Source: Novosphingobium mangrovisedimenti
GTDB taxonomy: Bacteria > Pseudomonadota > Alphaproteobacteria > Sphingomonadales > Sphingomonadaceae
Assembly (NCBI RefSeq): GCF_025153475.1
Contig: NZ_JANZXA010000004.1
Coordinates: forward strand, 186,001 to 250,000
Length of the DNA: 64,000 bases
Direction of reading: 5' to 3'
The notes under the pieces were generated by a model that worked only from the letters and a program-made list of their open reading frames with translations, was not told where the DNA came from and did not search any database. Of this stretch, positions 56,457 through 64,000 are shown one piece after another. How positions within the stretch are numbered: the stretch's first letter is position 1; every line of letters starts with the position of its first letter. Both the position numbers and the translations under genes were made by a program.

Positions 56457-57458
56457 ATGAAGAAATCCGTGATCGGTGCCGCCGCGCTGGCGCTGCTCGT
56501 TGCCGCAGTTCTGATCTGGTGGCTGTCGCAGAATGGCAAGGACGCCAATGCCATCGTCCTCCATGGCAATGTCGACGTGCGGCAGGTCTCGCTGGCGTTC
56601 GAAGGCAGTGGGCGCGTCGAGGCGCTCAAGGTCGAGGAAGGTGATCGTATCAAGGCCGGGGATCTGCTGGCCGTACTCGACACGCAGACGCTTGCCCTCG
56701 AAGCCGATCAGGCCGTGGCCCGGGTGGCAGCGGATCGGCAGACCGTGCTGCGAATGCAGAACGGCTCGCGTCCCGAGGAAATCCAGCAGGCTCGCGACAG
56801 CCTTGCCGCGGCCCAGGCCGACGCGGTGCGCGCGGCGGCGGATCTGACCCGCATGAAGAACGTCGCGGCTGCGACCGACGGACGTGGTGTAAGCGGCCAG
56901 GAAATCGACCGTGCGGCGAGCATTGCCAAGGCCTCGAAAGCACAGGCCCGGCAGGCGCAGGAGGCCCTGACCCTCGCCTTGAAGGGGCCACGCGCGGAAG
57001 ACGTGGCGGCAGCGCAGGCCCAGCTCAAGGGTTCCGAAGCGGCCGTGGCGCTGATTCGCCATCGCATTGCCCAGGGTGAACTGCGCGCGCCCGAGGACGC
57101 CGTCGTGCGTTCGCGTTTGCTGGAAGTGGGCGACATGGCATCCCCGCAGCGGCCGGTCTACGAGCTGGCGCTGACAAGCCCCAAGTGGATTCGCGTCTAT
57201 GTGAACGAGGCGGACCTGGGGCGAGTGAAGCCGGGCATGGATGCCCAGGTGATGACCGACAGTGCACCCGACAAGCCGGTGCCGGGCAAGGTCGGGTATA
57301 TCTCCTCCGTTGCCGAATTCACGCCGAAGTCGGTCGAGACCGAGGACCTGCGCACCGCTCTCGTCTACGAAGTCAGGGTACTGGTGGACGACAAGACAGG
57401 GCTGCTGCGGCTCGGCCAGCCGGTCACGGTGACGCTGAAGCTTGGGGCCGCGCAGTGA
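56457..57458 (+). CDS. Membrane-fusion (HlyD/YbhG-like) efflux subunit
   Basis: A 333-residue periplasmic adaptor with one N-terminal transmembrane anchor (about 5-22), a lipoyl-like half motif VSLAFEGSGRVEALKVEEGDRIKAGDLLAVLD, a coiled-coil hairpin (about 80-185) and the second half with LRAPEDAVVRSRLLEVGD. It bridges the inner-membrane ABC transporter and the outer-membrane factor encoded downstream. ATG 56457 has AGGGAG before it. The next gene's GTG overlaps its stop. Confidence 0.92.
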   Translation: MKKSVIGAAALALLVAAVLIWWLSQNGKDANAIVLHGNVDVRQVSLAFEGSGRVEALKVEEGDRIKAGDLLAVLDTQTLALEADQAVARVAADRQTVLRMQNGSRPEEIQQARDSLAAAQADAVRAAADLTRMKNVAAATDGRGVSGQEIDRAASIAKASKAQARQAQEALTLALKGPRAEDVAAAQAQLKGSEAAVALIRHRIAQGELRAPEDAVVRSRLLEVGDMASPQRPVYELALTSPKWIRVYVNEADLGRVKPGMDAQVMTDSAPDKPVPGKVGYISSVAEFTPKSVETEDLRTALVYEVRVLVDDKTGLLRLGQPVTVTLKLGAAQ

Positions 57459-59227
57459 CCGACACGCCGCCAAGCGTTGTCATCGAAGGCTTGAGCAAGA
57501 AGTTCGACGGCCCCGATGGCAAACCGTTCGCGGCGATCGATGATATTACCCTTTCCATCCGGCCGGGCACGCTGACGGCTTTCGTGGGGCCCGACGGCGC
57601 GGGTAAGACCACGCTCATGCGCATGATGGCGGGACTGCTGCGGCCCGATACGGGTACCTTGCGCGTTCTGGACACGGACCTCAGGACCGATCCGCAATCG
57701 GTGCAGAACCGCATCAGCTACATGCCCCAGCGCTTCGGCCTATACGAGGACCTGTCGATCCAGGAAAACCTCGATCTCTATGCCGACCTGCACGGCGTGC
57801 CGCTCGACGTGCGGAAAGAGCGCTTTGCGCGCCTTCTGGCGATGACCGATCTTGCCGGCTTCACCACGAGACCCGCTGGCAAGCTGTCGGGCGGGATGAA
57901 GCAGAAGCTCGGGCTTGCCTGCACATTGGTGCGCGTTCCCGATCTTCTCCTGCTCGACGAGCCCAGCGTGGGCGTCGATCCGCTCTCGCGGCGGGACTTG
58001 TGGCAGATCATCGAGCAACTGATCGAGGAGGAGGGGCTCAGCGTCATCGTGAGCACCGCCTACATGGACGAGGCGGAACGCTGCGATCAGGTCTTCGTGC
58101 TCAACCGCGGGATGAAGCTGGCTGAAGGCACGCCGGCCGAACTCACGAAACGGGCGCAGGGGCTGACCTACGTGGTGACGCCTGACGCCGGGGTTCCCGC
58201 GCGCGATCTTCAGGCGCGGCTGATCGATGCGCCCGACCTTGTCGTCGATGCGGTCCCGAGCGGCGGACAGGTGCGTTTCATCCGCCGGCCCGACTGCGAT
58301 GAAGCCGGCTTCGCGCAATTGCTGCACGATTGTGCCCCCGAGCCGCGCGAGGAAGAGCTTGAGGACGCCTTCATGCTGCTGCTCCGCCAGCACGACGAGG
58401 CGGTGCAGGGCAGTGCGATCACACCGCTGGCCGCCGGAACGGTGGCACCGCCATCGAACGGGAACGGTAACGGGCCGGTGATCCTGGTGCGCGATCTGGT
58501 GCGTCGGTTCGGTGATTTCACGGCTGTCGCGAATACCAGCTTCGATGTCCGGCGGGGCGAGATATTCGGGCTGCTGGGCCCCAATGGAGCGGGCAAGACC
58601 ACGACGTTCCGCATGCTGTGCGGACTGCTGCCCGCGACCAGCGGCGAACTGCAGGTCGCCGGCGTCAACTTGCGCAAGGCGCGAGCGGCGGCCCGTGCAC
58701 GCATCGGCTATGTTGCGCAAAAATTCTCGCTCTATTCGAACATCAGCGTCTACGAGAACCTGGACTTCTTCGGCGGTGCCTACGGTCTGCGCGGCAGCCG
58801 CAGGCGTGATCGTGTTCGCGAGATCATTCGCCAGTTCGATCTCGATCCCGATGCACAGAGCGGCAACCTGCCCTTGGGGTACAAGCAGCGTCTGGCCATG
58901 GCGGCGGGACTGCTGCACGAACCCGAAATCCTGTTTCTGGACGAGCCCACCAGCGGCATCGACCCGCTCGCTCGCCGCGCTTTCTGGCGGACCATCACGT
59001 CGCTTTCTCAGTCGGGGGTCACCATCGTGGTGACGACGCACTTCATGGAGGAAGCGGAATACTGCGATCGCATTGCGATCCAGGATGCCGGGCACCTGCT
59101 GGCGCTGGGCACGCCGCGCGAAGTGCGCGAGCGTTCGGGCCTCAGGGCCGGGCACATGAACGAGGCCTTCATCGCCATCGTTGAACAGGCCCGCGCGGCG
59201 GAGCGTGAGGGGCAGGAAGCCGCGTGA
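57455..59227 (+). CDS. Fused dual-ATPase ABC exporter subunit (YbhF-like)
   Basis: A 590-residue protein with two complete ABC domains in tandem. Walker A GPDGAGKTT and GPNGAGKTT, signatures LSGGMKQKLGLA and LPLGYKQRLAMA, and Walker B LLLDEPSVGVDPLS and LFLDEPTSGIDPLA are visible; the second signature is LPLGYKQ rather than LSGGxxQ, as in YbhF. A Gly/Asn/Pro linker joins the halves. GTG start overlaps the adaptor stop (GTGA). It powers the two permeases downstream. Confidence 0.92.
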   Translation: MTDTPPSVVIEGLSKKFDGPDGKPFAAIDDITLSIRPGTLTAFVGPDGAGKTTLMRMMAGLLRPDTGTLRVLDTDLRTDPQSVQNRISYMPQRFGLYEDLSIQENLDLYADLHGVPLDVRKERFARLLAMTDLAGFTTRPAGKLSGGMKQKLGLACTLVRVPDLLLLDEPSVGVDPLSRRDLWQIIEQLIEEEGLSVIVSTAYMDEAERCDQVFVLNRGMKLAEGTPAELTKRAQGLTYVVTPDAGVPARDLQARLIDAPDLVVDAVPSGGQVRFIRRPDCDEAGFAQLLHDCAPEPREEELEDAFMLLLRQHDEAVQGSAITPLAAGTVAPPSNGNGNGPVILVRDLVRRFGDFTAVANTSFDVRRGEIFGLLGPNGAGKTTTFRMLCGLLPATSGELQVAGVNLRKARAAARARIGYVAQKFSLYSNISVYENLDFFGGAYGLRGSRRRDRVREIIRQFDLDPDAQSGNLPLGYKQRLAMAAGLLHEPEILFLDEPTSGIDPLARRAFWRTITSLSQSGVTIVVTTHFMEEAEYCDRIAIQDAGHLLALGTPREVRERSGLRAGHMNEAFIAIVEQARAAEREGQEAA

Positions 59228-60354
59228 CCCTTTCGCCGTTCCTGACGCGCCTGATCGCCCTGATCCGCAAGGAGAACCGCCAGATGCTGCGCGACCGCAG
59301 CAACCTGATGGTTGGTTTCTTCCTGCCGGTCGTGCTGATCCTGCTGTTCGGCTACGGCCTGTCGTTCGACGTCAAGAATGCGCCGATCGCGCTGGTTCTG
59401 GAGGACAATTCGTCCGTAGCGCGCGAGGTGGTCTCGGGGATCGAAGGTTCGCGATACCTCGTGCCGGTACGGACCGAATCCATGAAACAGGCCGAGGCCT
59501 TGCTTCGTGCGGGCCGGGTCGATGCAATCGTGCGGGTGCCTGTCGATTTCGCGCGAAGCCAGATGCGCGGTGAGGCGAAGGTCCAGCTCATTCTCAATGG
59601 CGTGGATTCGACGACTTCGACCACGCTTCAGGCCTATATCAATGGGGCGATCGGCACGGTTATGCTTCGCCGCCTCGACCGGGGAACAGATGGCGCTGCC
59701 GGCCCCGGTAGCGTCACGCTGGTGCAGCGCACGTGGTTCAACGAAGCAGGGATCAGCACCTGGTATCTGGTTCCCGGCCTCGTGGTCCTGATTATGACAC
59801 TGGTCGGAGCCTTCCTTACCTCGATGCTGATCGCGCGCGAATGGGAACGCGGGACGCTGGAGGCGCTGTTCGTCACGCCGGTGCGCCCGCTCGAACTGAT
59901 ACTCGCGAAGCTGGCGCCCTATCTGGTGGTGGGGCTGATAGACCTCGCGGTGTGCGTCCTGACCGCCCGTATCCTGTTCCAGGTGCCGATCCGCGGCTCC
60001 TTGCTGGCGATTCTGGTGACGTCGATTGCCTATCTCGTCGTGTCGCTGCTGATGGGCCTGTTCATCTCCGGGGTCACGCGCAACCAGTTTGCGGCGAGCC
60101 AGATGGCCTTGCTGACCAGTTTCATGCCGGCACTGATGTTGTCGGGCTTCGTGTTCGATCTGCGCAACGTGCCGCTGGCCGTATGGGTTGCCAGCCAGAT
60201 CGTGCCGGCCACGCATTTCATGGGCGTGATCAAGACGCTGTTCCTCGCCGGAACCAATTGGCCGATGGTGCTGCAAAGCTGCGCGATCATGTTCGGCTAT
60301 TCGCTGGTGCTGCTCATGCTGACCTGGCGGACCATACGCAAGCGGTTGGACTAG
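59224..60354 (+). CDS. ABC-2 exporter permease (YbhS-like)
   Basis: A 376-residue permease. An N-terminal helix is followed by a large periplasmic domain (about 45-170) and five C-terminal helices with the ABC-2 motif REWERGTLEALFVTPVRPLELILAK. GTG start overlaps the ATPase gene (GTGA). It pairs with the following permease to form the channel. Confidence 0.92.
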   Translation: MTLSPFLTRLIALIRKENRQMLRDRSNLMVGFFLPVVLILLFGYGLSFDVKNAPIALVLEDNSSVAREVVSGIEGSRYLVPVRTESMKQAEALLRAGRVDAIVRVPVDFARSQMRGEAKVQLILNGVDSTTSTTLQAYINGAIGTVMLRRLDRGTDGAAGPGSVTLVQRTWFNEAGISTWYLVPGLVVLIMTLVGAFLTSMLIAREWERGTLEALFVTPVRPLELILAKLAPYLVVGLIDLAVCVLTARILFQVPIRGSLLAILVTSIAYLVVSLLMGLFISGVTRNQFAASQMALLTSFMPALMLSGFVFDLRNVPLAVWVASQIVPATHFMGVIKTLFLAGTNWPMVLQSCAIMFGYSLVLLMLTWRTIRKRLD

Positions 60355-60358
60355 GCCG

Positions 60359-61471
60359 ATGGAAGCTATCATCGATACTCTGGCCAAGATCTTCTCGCTG
60401 TGCCGCAAGGAGGTCATTGCGCTGCTCAAGGACCCTGCGAACAGGGTGATCCTGATCGGCCCTGCCTTGGTCCAGTCGCTGCTTTTCGGTTATGCCGCGA
60501 CGTTCGATCTCAAGCACGTGCCTTATGCCGTGTTCGACCAGAGCCACAGTGCCGCCTCGACCGAATTTCTCGCGCGGCTCGATGGCACGGGGATTTTCGA
60601 GAGAGAGGCGACTCTCACGACATCGCAGCAGATCGCGCCAGTCATCAGGGACGGGAGGGCCCTGATGGCGGTGAGTTTCCCGGCCGATTTCGCGTCGGAC
60701 CTTTCCGCCGGTCGGGAAGCGAAAGTGCAGGTCATTTTCGATGGCCGCAATTCGACGACGGCGGGCGCAGCGGCGGGTTATGTCAACACCGTGATCGCGG
60801 CCTACAACAGGGAGCGCGGTGCGGCCGCACCGGTCGTGGTGGAACGCCGCGCCTGGTTCAATCCCAATCTCGATTCCCGCTGGCAGATCCTGCCGGCCAT
60901 GATCGCGACGCTCAGCATGCTGCAGACGCTTCTGCTTGCGGCGCTTTCGGTCGCGAGGGAGCGGGAGCAGGGCACGTTCGACCAGTTGTTGGTCACGCCC
61001 CTGACGCCGCTGCAGATCCTTGTCGGCAAAGCAGTGCCGTCCGTGCTGGTCGGGCTGACGCAATCGACGATAATCCTGATGATTACGCGGTTCTGGTTCC
61101 ATATCCCGATGGAAGGTTCGGTGTGGCTGCTCTATCTCGGGCTCCTGGGCTTCACCAGCGCATCGGTGGGGATCGGGATGTCGATTTCGGCGCTGGCGTT
61201 GAACATGCAGCAGGCGATGCTCTACACGTTCTTCATCATCCTGCCGCTGGCCTTGCTATCCGGGCTGATAACGCCGGTGCGCAACATGCCCGAGGTTCTT
61301 CAGATCGCGACTTATGCAAACCCGCTGCGCTTCGGTGTCGACCTCGTGCGCCGGATCTATCTCGAGGGCGCGGGGCTGGGCGACATCGCGCATGATTTCC
61401 TGCCGCTCCTCGTGGTGGCGAGCGTCACGATGCCGCTTGCCGCATGGCTGTTCCGCAATCGGCTGGCATGA
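60359..61471 (+). CDS. ABC-2 exporter permease (YbhR-like)
   Basis: A 370-residue second permease with the same architecture: one N-terminal helix, periplasmic domain, then helices with REREQGTFDQLLVTPLTPLQILVGKAVP and a conserved LLSGLITPVRNMPEVLQIATYANPLRFGVD end. It starts 4 bases after the first permease and forms a heterodimer with it. Confidence 0.92.
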   Translation: MEAIIDTLAKIFSLCRKEVIALLKDPANRVILIGPALVQSLLFGYAATFDLKHVPYAVFDQSHSAASTEFLARLDGTGIFEREATLTTSQQIAPVIRDGRALMAVSFPADFASDLSAGREAKVQVIFDGRNSTTAGAAAGYVNTVIAAYNRERGAAAPVVVERRAWFNPNLDSRWQILPAMIATLSMLQTLLLAALSVAREREQGTFDQLLVTPLTPLQILVGKAVPSVLVGLTQSTIILMITRFWFHIPMEGSVWLLYLGLLGFTSASVGIGMSISALALNMQQAMLYTFFIILPLALLSGLITPVRNMPEVLQIATYANPLRFGVDLVRRIYLEGAGLGDIAHDFLPLLVVASVTMPLAAWLFRNRLA

Positions 61472-61504
61472 TGAGGGTGGCCCGATGAAAATGGATACCA
61501 TGTC

Positions 61505-62995
61505 ATGACGTCCGTGCGCACCATTGCGACCATTGCCTTCGGTTTCGCCCTTGTTCCTCTGACGGGGTGCACGGTCGGTCCCGACTTCGTCGCTCCGCAA
61601 CCGGCGGCCCCCGACGACTGGACCAGCTGGCGCAGCGCGGATCCCTCGCTGGTGTCCGAGGCAGCGACCGACGGCGCGATGCCGCAGGACTGGTGGACGC
61701 TTTTCGGCGACCCCGTGCTCGACCGGCTCGAAAAGGACGCGCTCGCCGCCAGCCCCGACATCGAAACGGCCGCGCTGCATTATGCCCAGGCGCGCGTTCA
61801 GCTGGAGGGGGCGGGCGCTGCCGGCCTGCCGCAGGTCAATGTTTCGGCGGGCGTGGCCCGCAACCGACTGAGCGAATATGGCGCTTCTACCCGGTTGTTC
61901 GATGCTATCGGTTCCGATCGCGATGCGCTCGCCAAGTTCCTGGCCCAGCCCTACACGCTTTATCGCGGCGGTTTCGATGCGGGATGGGAACTGGATCTGT
62001 GGGGCAAGGTGCGCCGCACGATCGAGCAGGCCGGAGCAGGGGCAACACAGCAGCAGGCACTGCTCGACCTGACACGCCTCAGCGTTGCCAGCGAGGTCGC
62101 GCGCGCCTACTTCGACCTGCGCACGACGCAGCACCAGATCGCGATCTCGCAGGACGACATCGCCCTGCTGCAGGACCGTGTCAGGCTCGTGACCGCGCGC
62201 GTGGACGGCGGTCTGGACAATCATGTCGACCTCGAACGCGAAAGCGCCACGCTCAATGCCATGCGTGGCGCACTGCCCGCGCTCAAGGCCGGCGAGGCGC
62301 TCCAGATCAACCGGATCGCCGTGCTGCTCGGCAAGCACCCGGGTGAGCTGAATGACGAATTGCGCGCAGGCGGCGCTACGGTCCATTCCGGGTTGCCCGA
62401 TCTGTCGCTTGGCATGCCTTCCCGTGTCGCGCTCGGCCGCCCCGACGTGCGCGCGTCTCTGGCGCAGTTGCACGCCGCGACGGCAGGGATCGGGATCGCC
62501 ACTGCGGACCTCTATCCCAGTATTCGTCTGGGCGGCGGGTTCAATCTGGAATCCTACCAGCGCGACAACCTGTTCGACTGGGCCAGCCGGTCATGGTCGA
62601 TCGGTCCCAGCCTCGACCTGCCGCTGTTCGACGGTGGGCGTCGCCGTACCGTCGTGAAGCTGCGCAAGCTGCAGGCCCGCGAGGCTGCCGTCGGGTACCA
62701 GCAGACCGTGCTCAAGGCATGGCAGGAAATCGACGACGCCCTGAGCGGCTACACCTCCGAACGGCAGCAGAACCAGCGGCTGACGGCGAGAGTGCAAAAC
62801 ACCGCCAGCGCGCTGGAACTCGTCGAGGCGCGCTATAAGGCAGGCGCGCTCAACTACCTTCCGGTCATCGACGCGAAACGTGCGCACCTGCAGGCCATGC
62901 GTGATCTGGCCGATAACGAGGGGCGTTTGCGGATGCGCTTTGTCGCGCTCAACAAGGCGATCGGAAACGCTCCGCAGGACGAAGAGGCGCGCTAG
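61505..62995 (+). CDS. Outer-membrane efflux lipoprotein (NodT/OprM family)
   Basis: A 496-residue outer-membrane factor. MTSVRTIATIAFGFALVPLTGC ends in a lipobox, then CTVGPDFVAPQ and two repeats of the TolC-fold helices (ALAASPDIETAALHYAQARVQLEGAGAAGLPQVN, LGRPDVRASLAQLHAATAGIGIATADLYPSI). It gives the exporter its exit duct, completing a tripartite ABC efflux system. It lies 33 bases after the second permease. Confidence 0.93.
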   Translation: MTSVRTIATIAFGFALVPLTGCTVGPDFVAPQPAAPDDWTSWRSADPSLVSEAATDGAMPQDWWTLFGDPVLDRLEKDALAASPDIETAALHYAQARVQLEGAGAAGLPQVNVSAGVARNRLSEYGASTRLFDAIGSDRDALAKFLAQPYTLYRGGFDAGWELDLWGKVRRTIEQAGAGATQQQALLDLTRLSVASEVARAYFDLRTTQHQIAISQDDIALLQDRVRLVTARVDGGLDNHVDLERESATLNAMRGALPALKAGEALQINRIAVLLGKHPGELNDELRAGGATVHSGLPDLSLGMPSRVALGRPDVRASLAQLHAATAGIGIATADLYPSIRLGGGFNLESYQRDNLFDWASRSWSIGPSLDLPLFDGGRRRTVVKLRKLQAREAAVGYQQTVLKAWQEIDDALSGYTSERQQNQRLTARVQNTASALELVEARYKAGALNYLPVIDAKRAHLQAMRDLADNEGRLRMRFVALNKAIGNAPQDEEAR

Positions 62996-63124
62996 GCCGG
63001 GAGCAGGACTTCGGTCGTGCCGTTCAGGGTTATCAACACTATTCGTGCCATTGGCGCGCCGGACCGAGGGGTGTGCCCATGGTTTCGGGTGGAGCAGGGC
63101 GTTAGAAAATAGGCTTGCATCGCC

Positions 63125-63140
63125 GAATCACTTGTGATTC
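63125..63140. promoter_or_regulatory. Palindrome with two GANTC (CcrM) sites before ftsB-like gene
   Basis: GAATCAC-TT-GTGATTC is a perfect 7-bp dyad containing GAATC and GATTC, both targets of the alphaproteobacterial CcrM methylase. It ends 10 bases before the ftsB-like start codon, where methylation-dependent (GcrA-type) control would be plausible. Confidence 0.45.
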
Positions 63141-63150
63141 TATCGAGTTC

Positions 63151-63462
63151 ATGAGGACCATGCGGCAAGAGCCCGGCATCGCTAAGGAACGACTCGTTCA
63201 GGGTATGGCGCTTGCTGTACTGCTGCTGATGGCGCTCTATGTCGTTGCTGGTCCCAGCGGTCTGATCGCATGGGGCGAAAACCAGCACCTGCTGGAACAG
63301 CGCCGGGCCAAGCTTGTCGAACTCCAGGGCGAGCGCAACCATCTCAGGAACCGCGTCGAATTGCTCGATCCGCGCAAGGCTGATCCGGATCTGGCGGGCG
63401 AGTTGCTGCGCAGCAACCTCAATGTCGCGCGGTCTGATGAAATGGTGATGCTGCTGCCCTGA
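63151..63462 (+). CDS. FtsB/DivIC-type septum formation initiator
   Basis: A 103-residue bitopic protein: short cytoplasmic tail, one transmembrane helix (about 16-36) and a periplasmic coiled coil (NQHLLEQRRAKLVELQGERNHLRNRVELLDP). This matches FtsB-family divisome proteins that pair with FtsL and FtsQ. Placement just before pdhA is typical in alphaproteobacteria. ATG 63160 is an alternative start. Confidence 0.88.
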   Translation: MRTMRQEPGIAKERLVQGMALAVLLLMALYVVAGPSGLIAWGENQHLLEQRRAKLVELQGERNHLRNRVELLDPRKADPDLAGELLRSNLNVARSDEMVMLLP

Positions 63463-63597
63463 GGTAGGCGCGTCGGCGTTGCGGGGGCATAATATTTTTT
63501 GTGTGCGGTGCGTAATTTTCCTGCACGCAGCTTTCTCTTTCCTCGTGCGTTGCTATATCGCGCTTGAAACGATCGCACCAACGATGGGGAGCACCCG

Positions 63598-64000
63598 TTG
63601 CCCAAAGCCCAAAGTGACGCAAAGAGCGGCGCAAACGCTGCCGCTACTCCTGCAGAGGACGAAGATTTCGCCCTGCGCAGCCTCCAGCAGGCCCATGCGG
63701 CGGATCGCCGCTACAAGGCCAGCAAGGAGGAGCTTCTGCATTTCTACGAGCAGATGCTGCTTATCCGACGCTTTGAGGAAAAGGCGGGCCAGCTTTACGG
63801 CCTGGGGCTGATCGGCGGTTTTTGTCACCTCTACATCGGGCAGGAAGCCGTCGCGGTGGGTTTGCAGTCGGCGCTGAAGGGCGGTGTCGATTCCGTCATC
63901 ACCGGCTATCGCGACCACGGCCACATGCTGGCTTACGGCATCGATCCCAAGGTCATCATGGCCGAGCTGACCGGCCGCCATTCGGGTATCTCGAAGGGCA
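63598..64000 (+). CDS. pdhA: Pyruvate dehydrogenase E1 alpha subunit, 3' end outside window
   Basis: About 134 N-terminal residues are visible. After a low-complexity leader come ELLHFYEQMLLIRRFEEKAGQLYGLGLIGGFCHLYIGQEAVAVGL and TGYRDHGHMLAYGI, the conserved start of E1 alpha, which decarboxylates pyruvate with thiamine diphosphate. The likely start is TTG at 63598 with GGGGAG six bases before it; no nearer ATG or GTG keeps the domain intact. The frame is open at the window's right edge. Confidence 0.92.
   Translation, partial: MPKAQSDAKSGANAAATPAEDEDFALRSLQQAHAADRRYKASKEELLHFYEQMLLIRRFEEKAGQLYGLGLIGGFCHLYIGQEAVAVGLQSALKGGVDSVITGYRDHGHMLAYGIDPKVIMAELTGRHSGISKG

Noticed and set aside
54447..57473. 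ABC-F frame extended upstream to 57473
   Set aside because: The added 383 codons are antisense to the HlyD-type adaptor gene; the family N-terminus MLTIRDIT begins at 56324.

Overview
The window is GC-rich and densely coded. It looks like chromosomal DNA of a sphingomonad alphaproteobacterium (Novosphingobium/Sphingobium-like). The evidence is the synteny ppiD-trpE-trpG-trpD-trpC-moaC-moeA-lexA-comEC-gltX-gltA, a LexA box of the alphaproteobacterial GTTC-N7-GTTC type, DUF2336, PEP-CTERM and TonB-receptor genes, and GANTC sites beside a cell-division gene. No prophage, CRISPR array or complete insertion sequence is seen.

Layout. 1-2302: 3' part of a DUF2336 gene, a histidine-kinase-like protein lacking its phosphoacceptor His, and a small membrane protein. 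2473-7431: a class A penicillin-binding protein, facing gltA and gltX. 7461-18839: comEC facing a long minus-strand run ppiD-trpE-(phosphodiester glycosidase lipoprotein)-trpG-trpD-trpC-moaC-moeA, then lexA. 19228-22257: tpiA-secG-pyrG. 22351-27296: TonB-like protein, chemoreceptor, hsp20 with a heat-shock promoter and a ROSE-type RNA thermometer, grxC-nitrilase-DUF1178, and tRNA-Arg(CCU). 27451-29785: a di-haem peroxidase, a 140-bp MITE-like element and a beta-propeller protein. 29834-42263: the accessory core of the window (next paragraph). 42465-47361: TonB receptor, TPR lipoprotein, PEP-CTERM protein. 47639-49042: M20 peptidase. 49637-54396: an overlapping glycosyltransferase / membrane protein / deacetylase locus. 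54447-62995: an ABC-F ATPase divergent from a YbhGFSR-like tripartite exporter with an outer-membrane factor. 63151-64000: ftsB-like gene and the start of pdhA.

Most interesting region. Bases 29834-39873 read as one nitrogen-assimilation operon: ABC importer (binding lipoprotein, permease, ATPase), a NikR-like ribbon-helix-helix regulator, two DUF1989 proteins, a biotin-dependent urea/guanidine carboxylase and an allophanate hydrolase. The two DUF1989 proteins point to guanidine (carboxyguanidine deiminase) rather than urea alone. A second, near-identical NikR-like gene lies at 40173-40679. Both regulators lack three of the four nickel ligands of NikR. A dyad TATTAC-N14-GTAATA occurs four times: before the importer, before each regulator, and (one mismatch) before the sterol-desaturase-family gene. 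This geometry resembles the NikR operator. I infer a self-contained regulon in which NikR-derived repressors have been repurposed for a non-nickel signal, and I see no guanidine riboswitch.

Most genes are recognisable families. Functions of the glycan locus, the TonB receptor and the regulator ligand are inferred or unknown.
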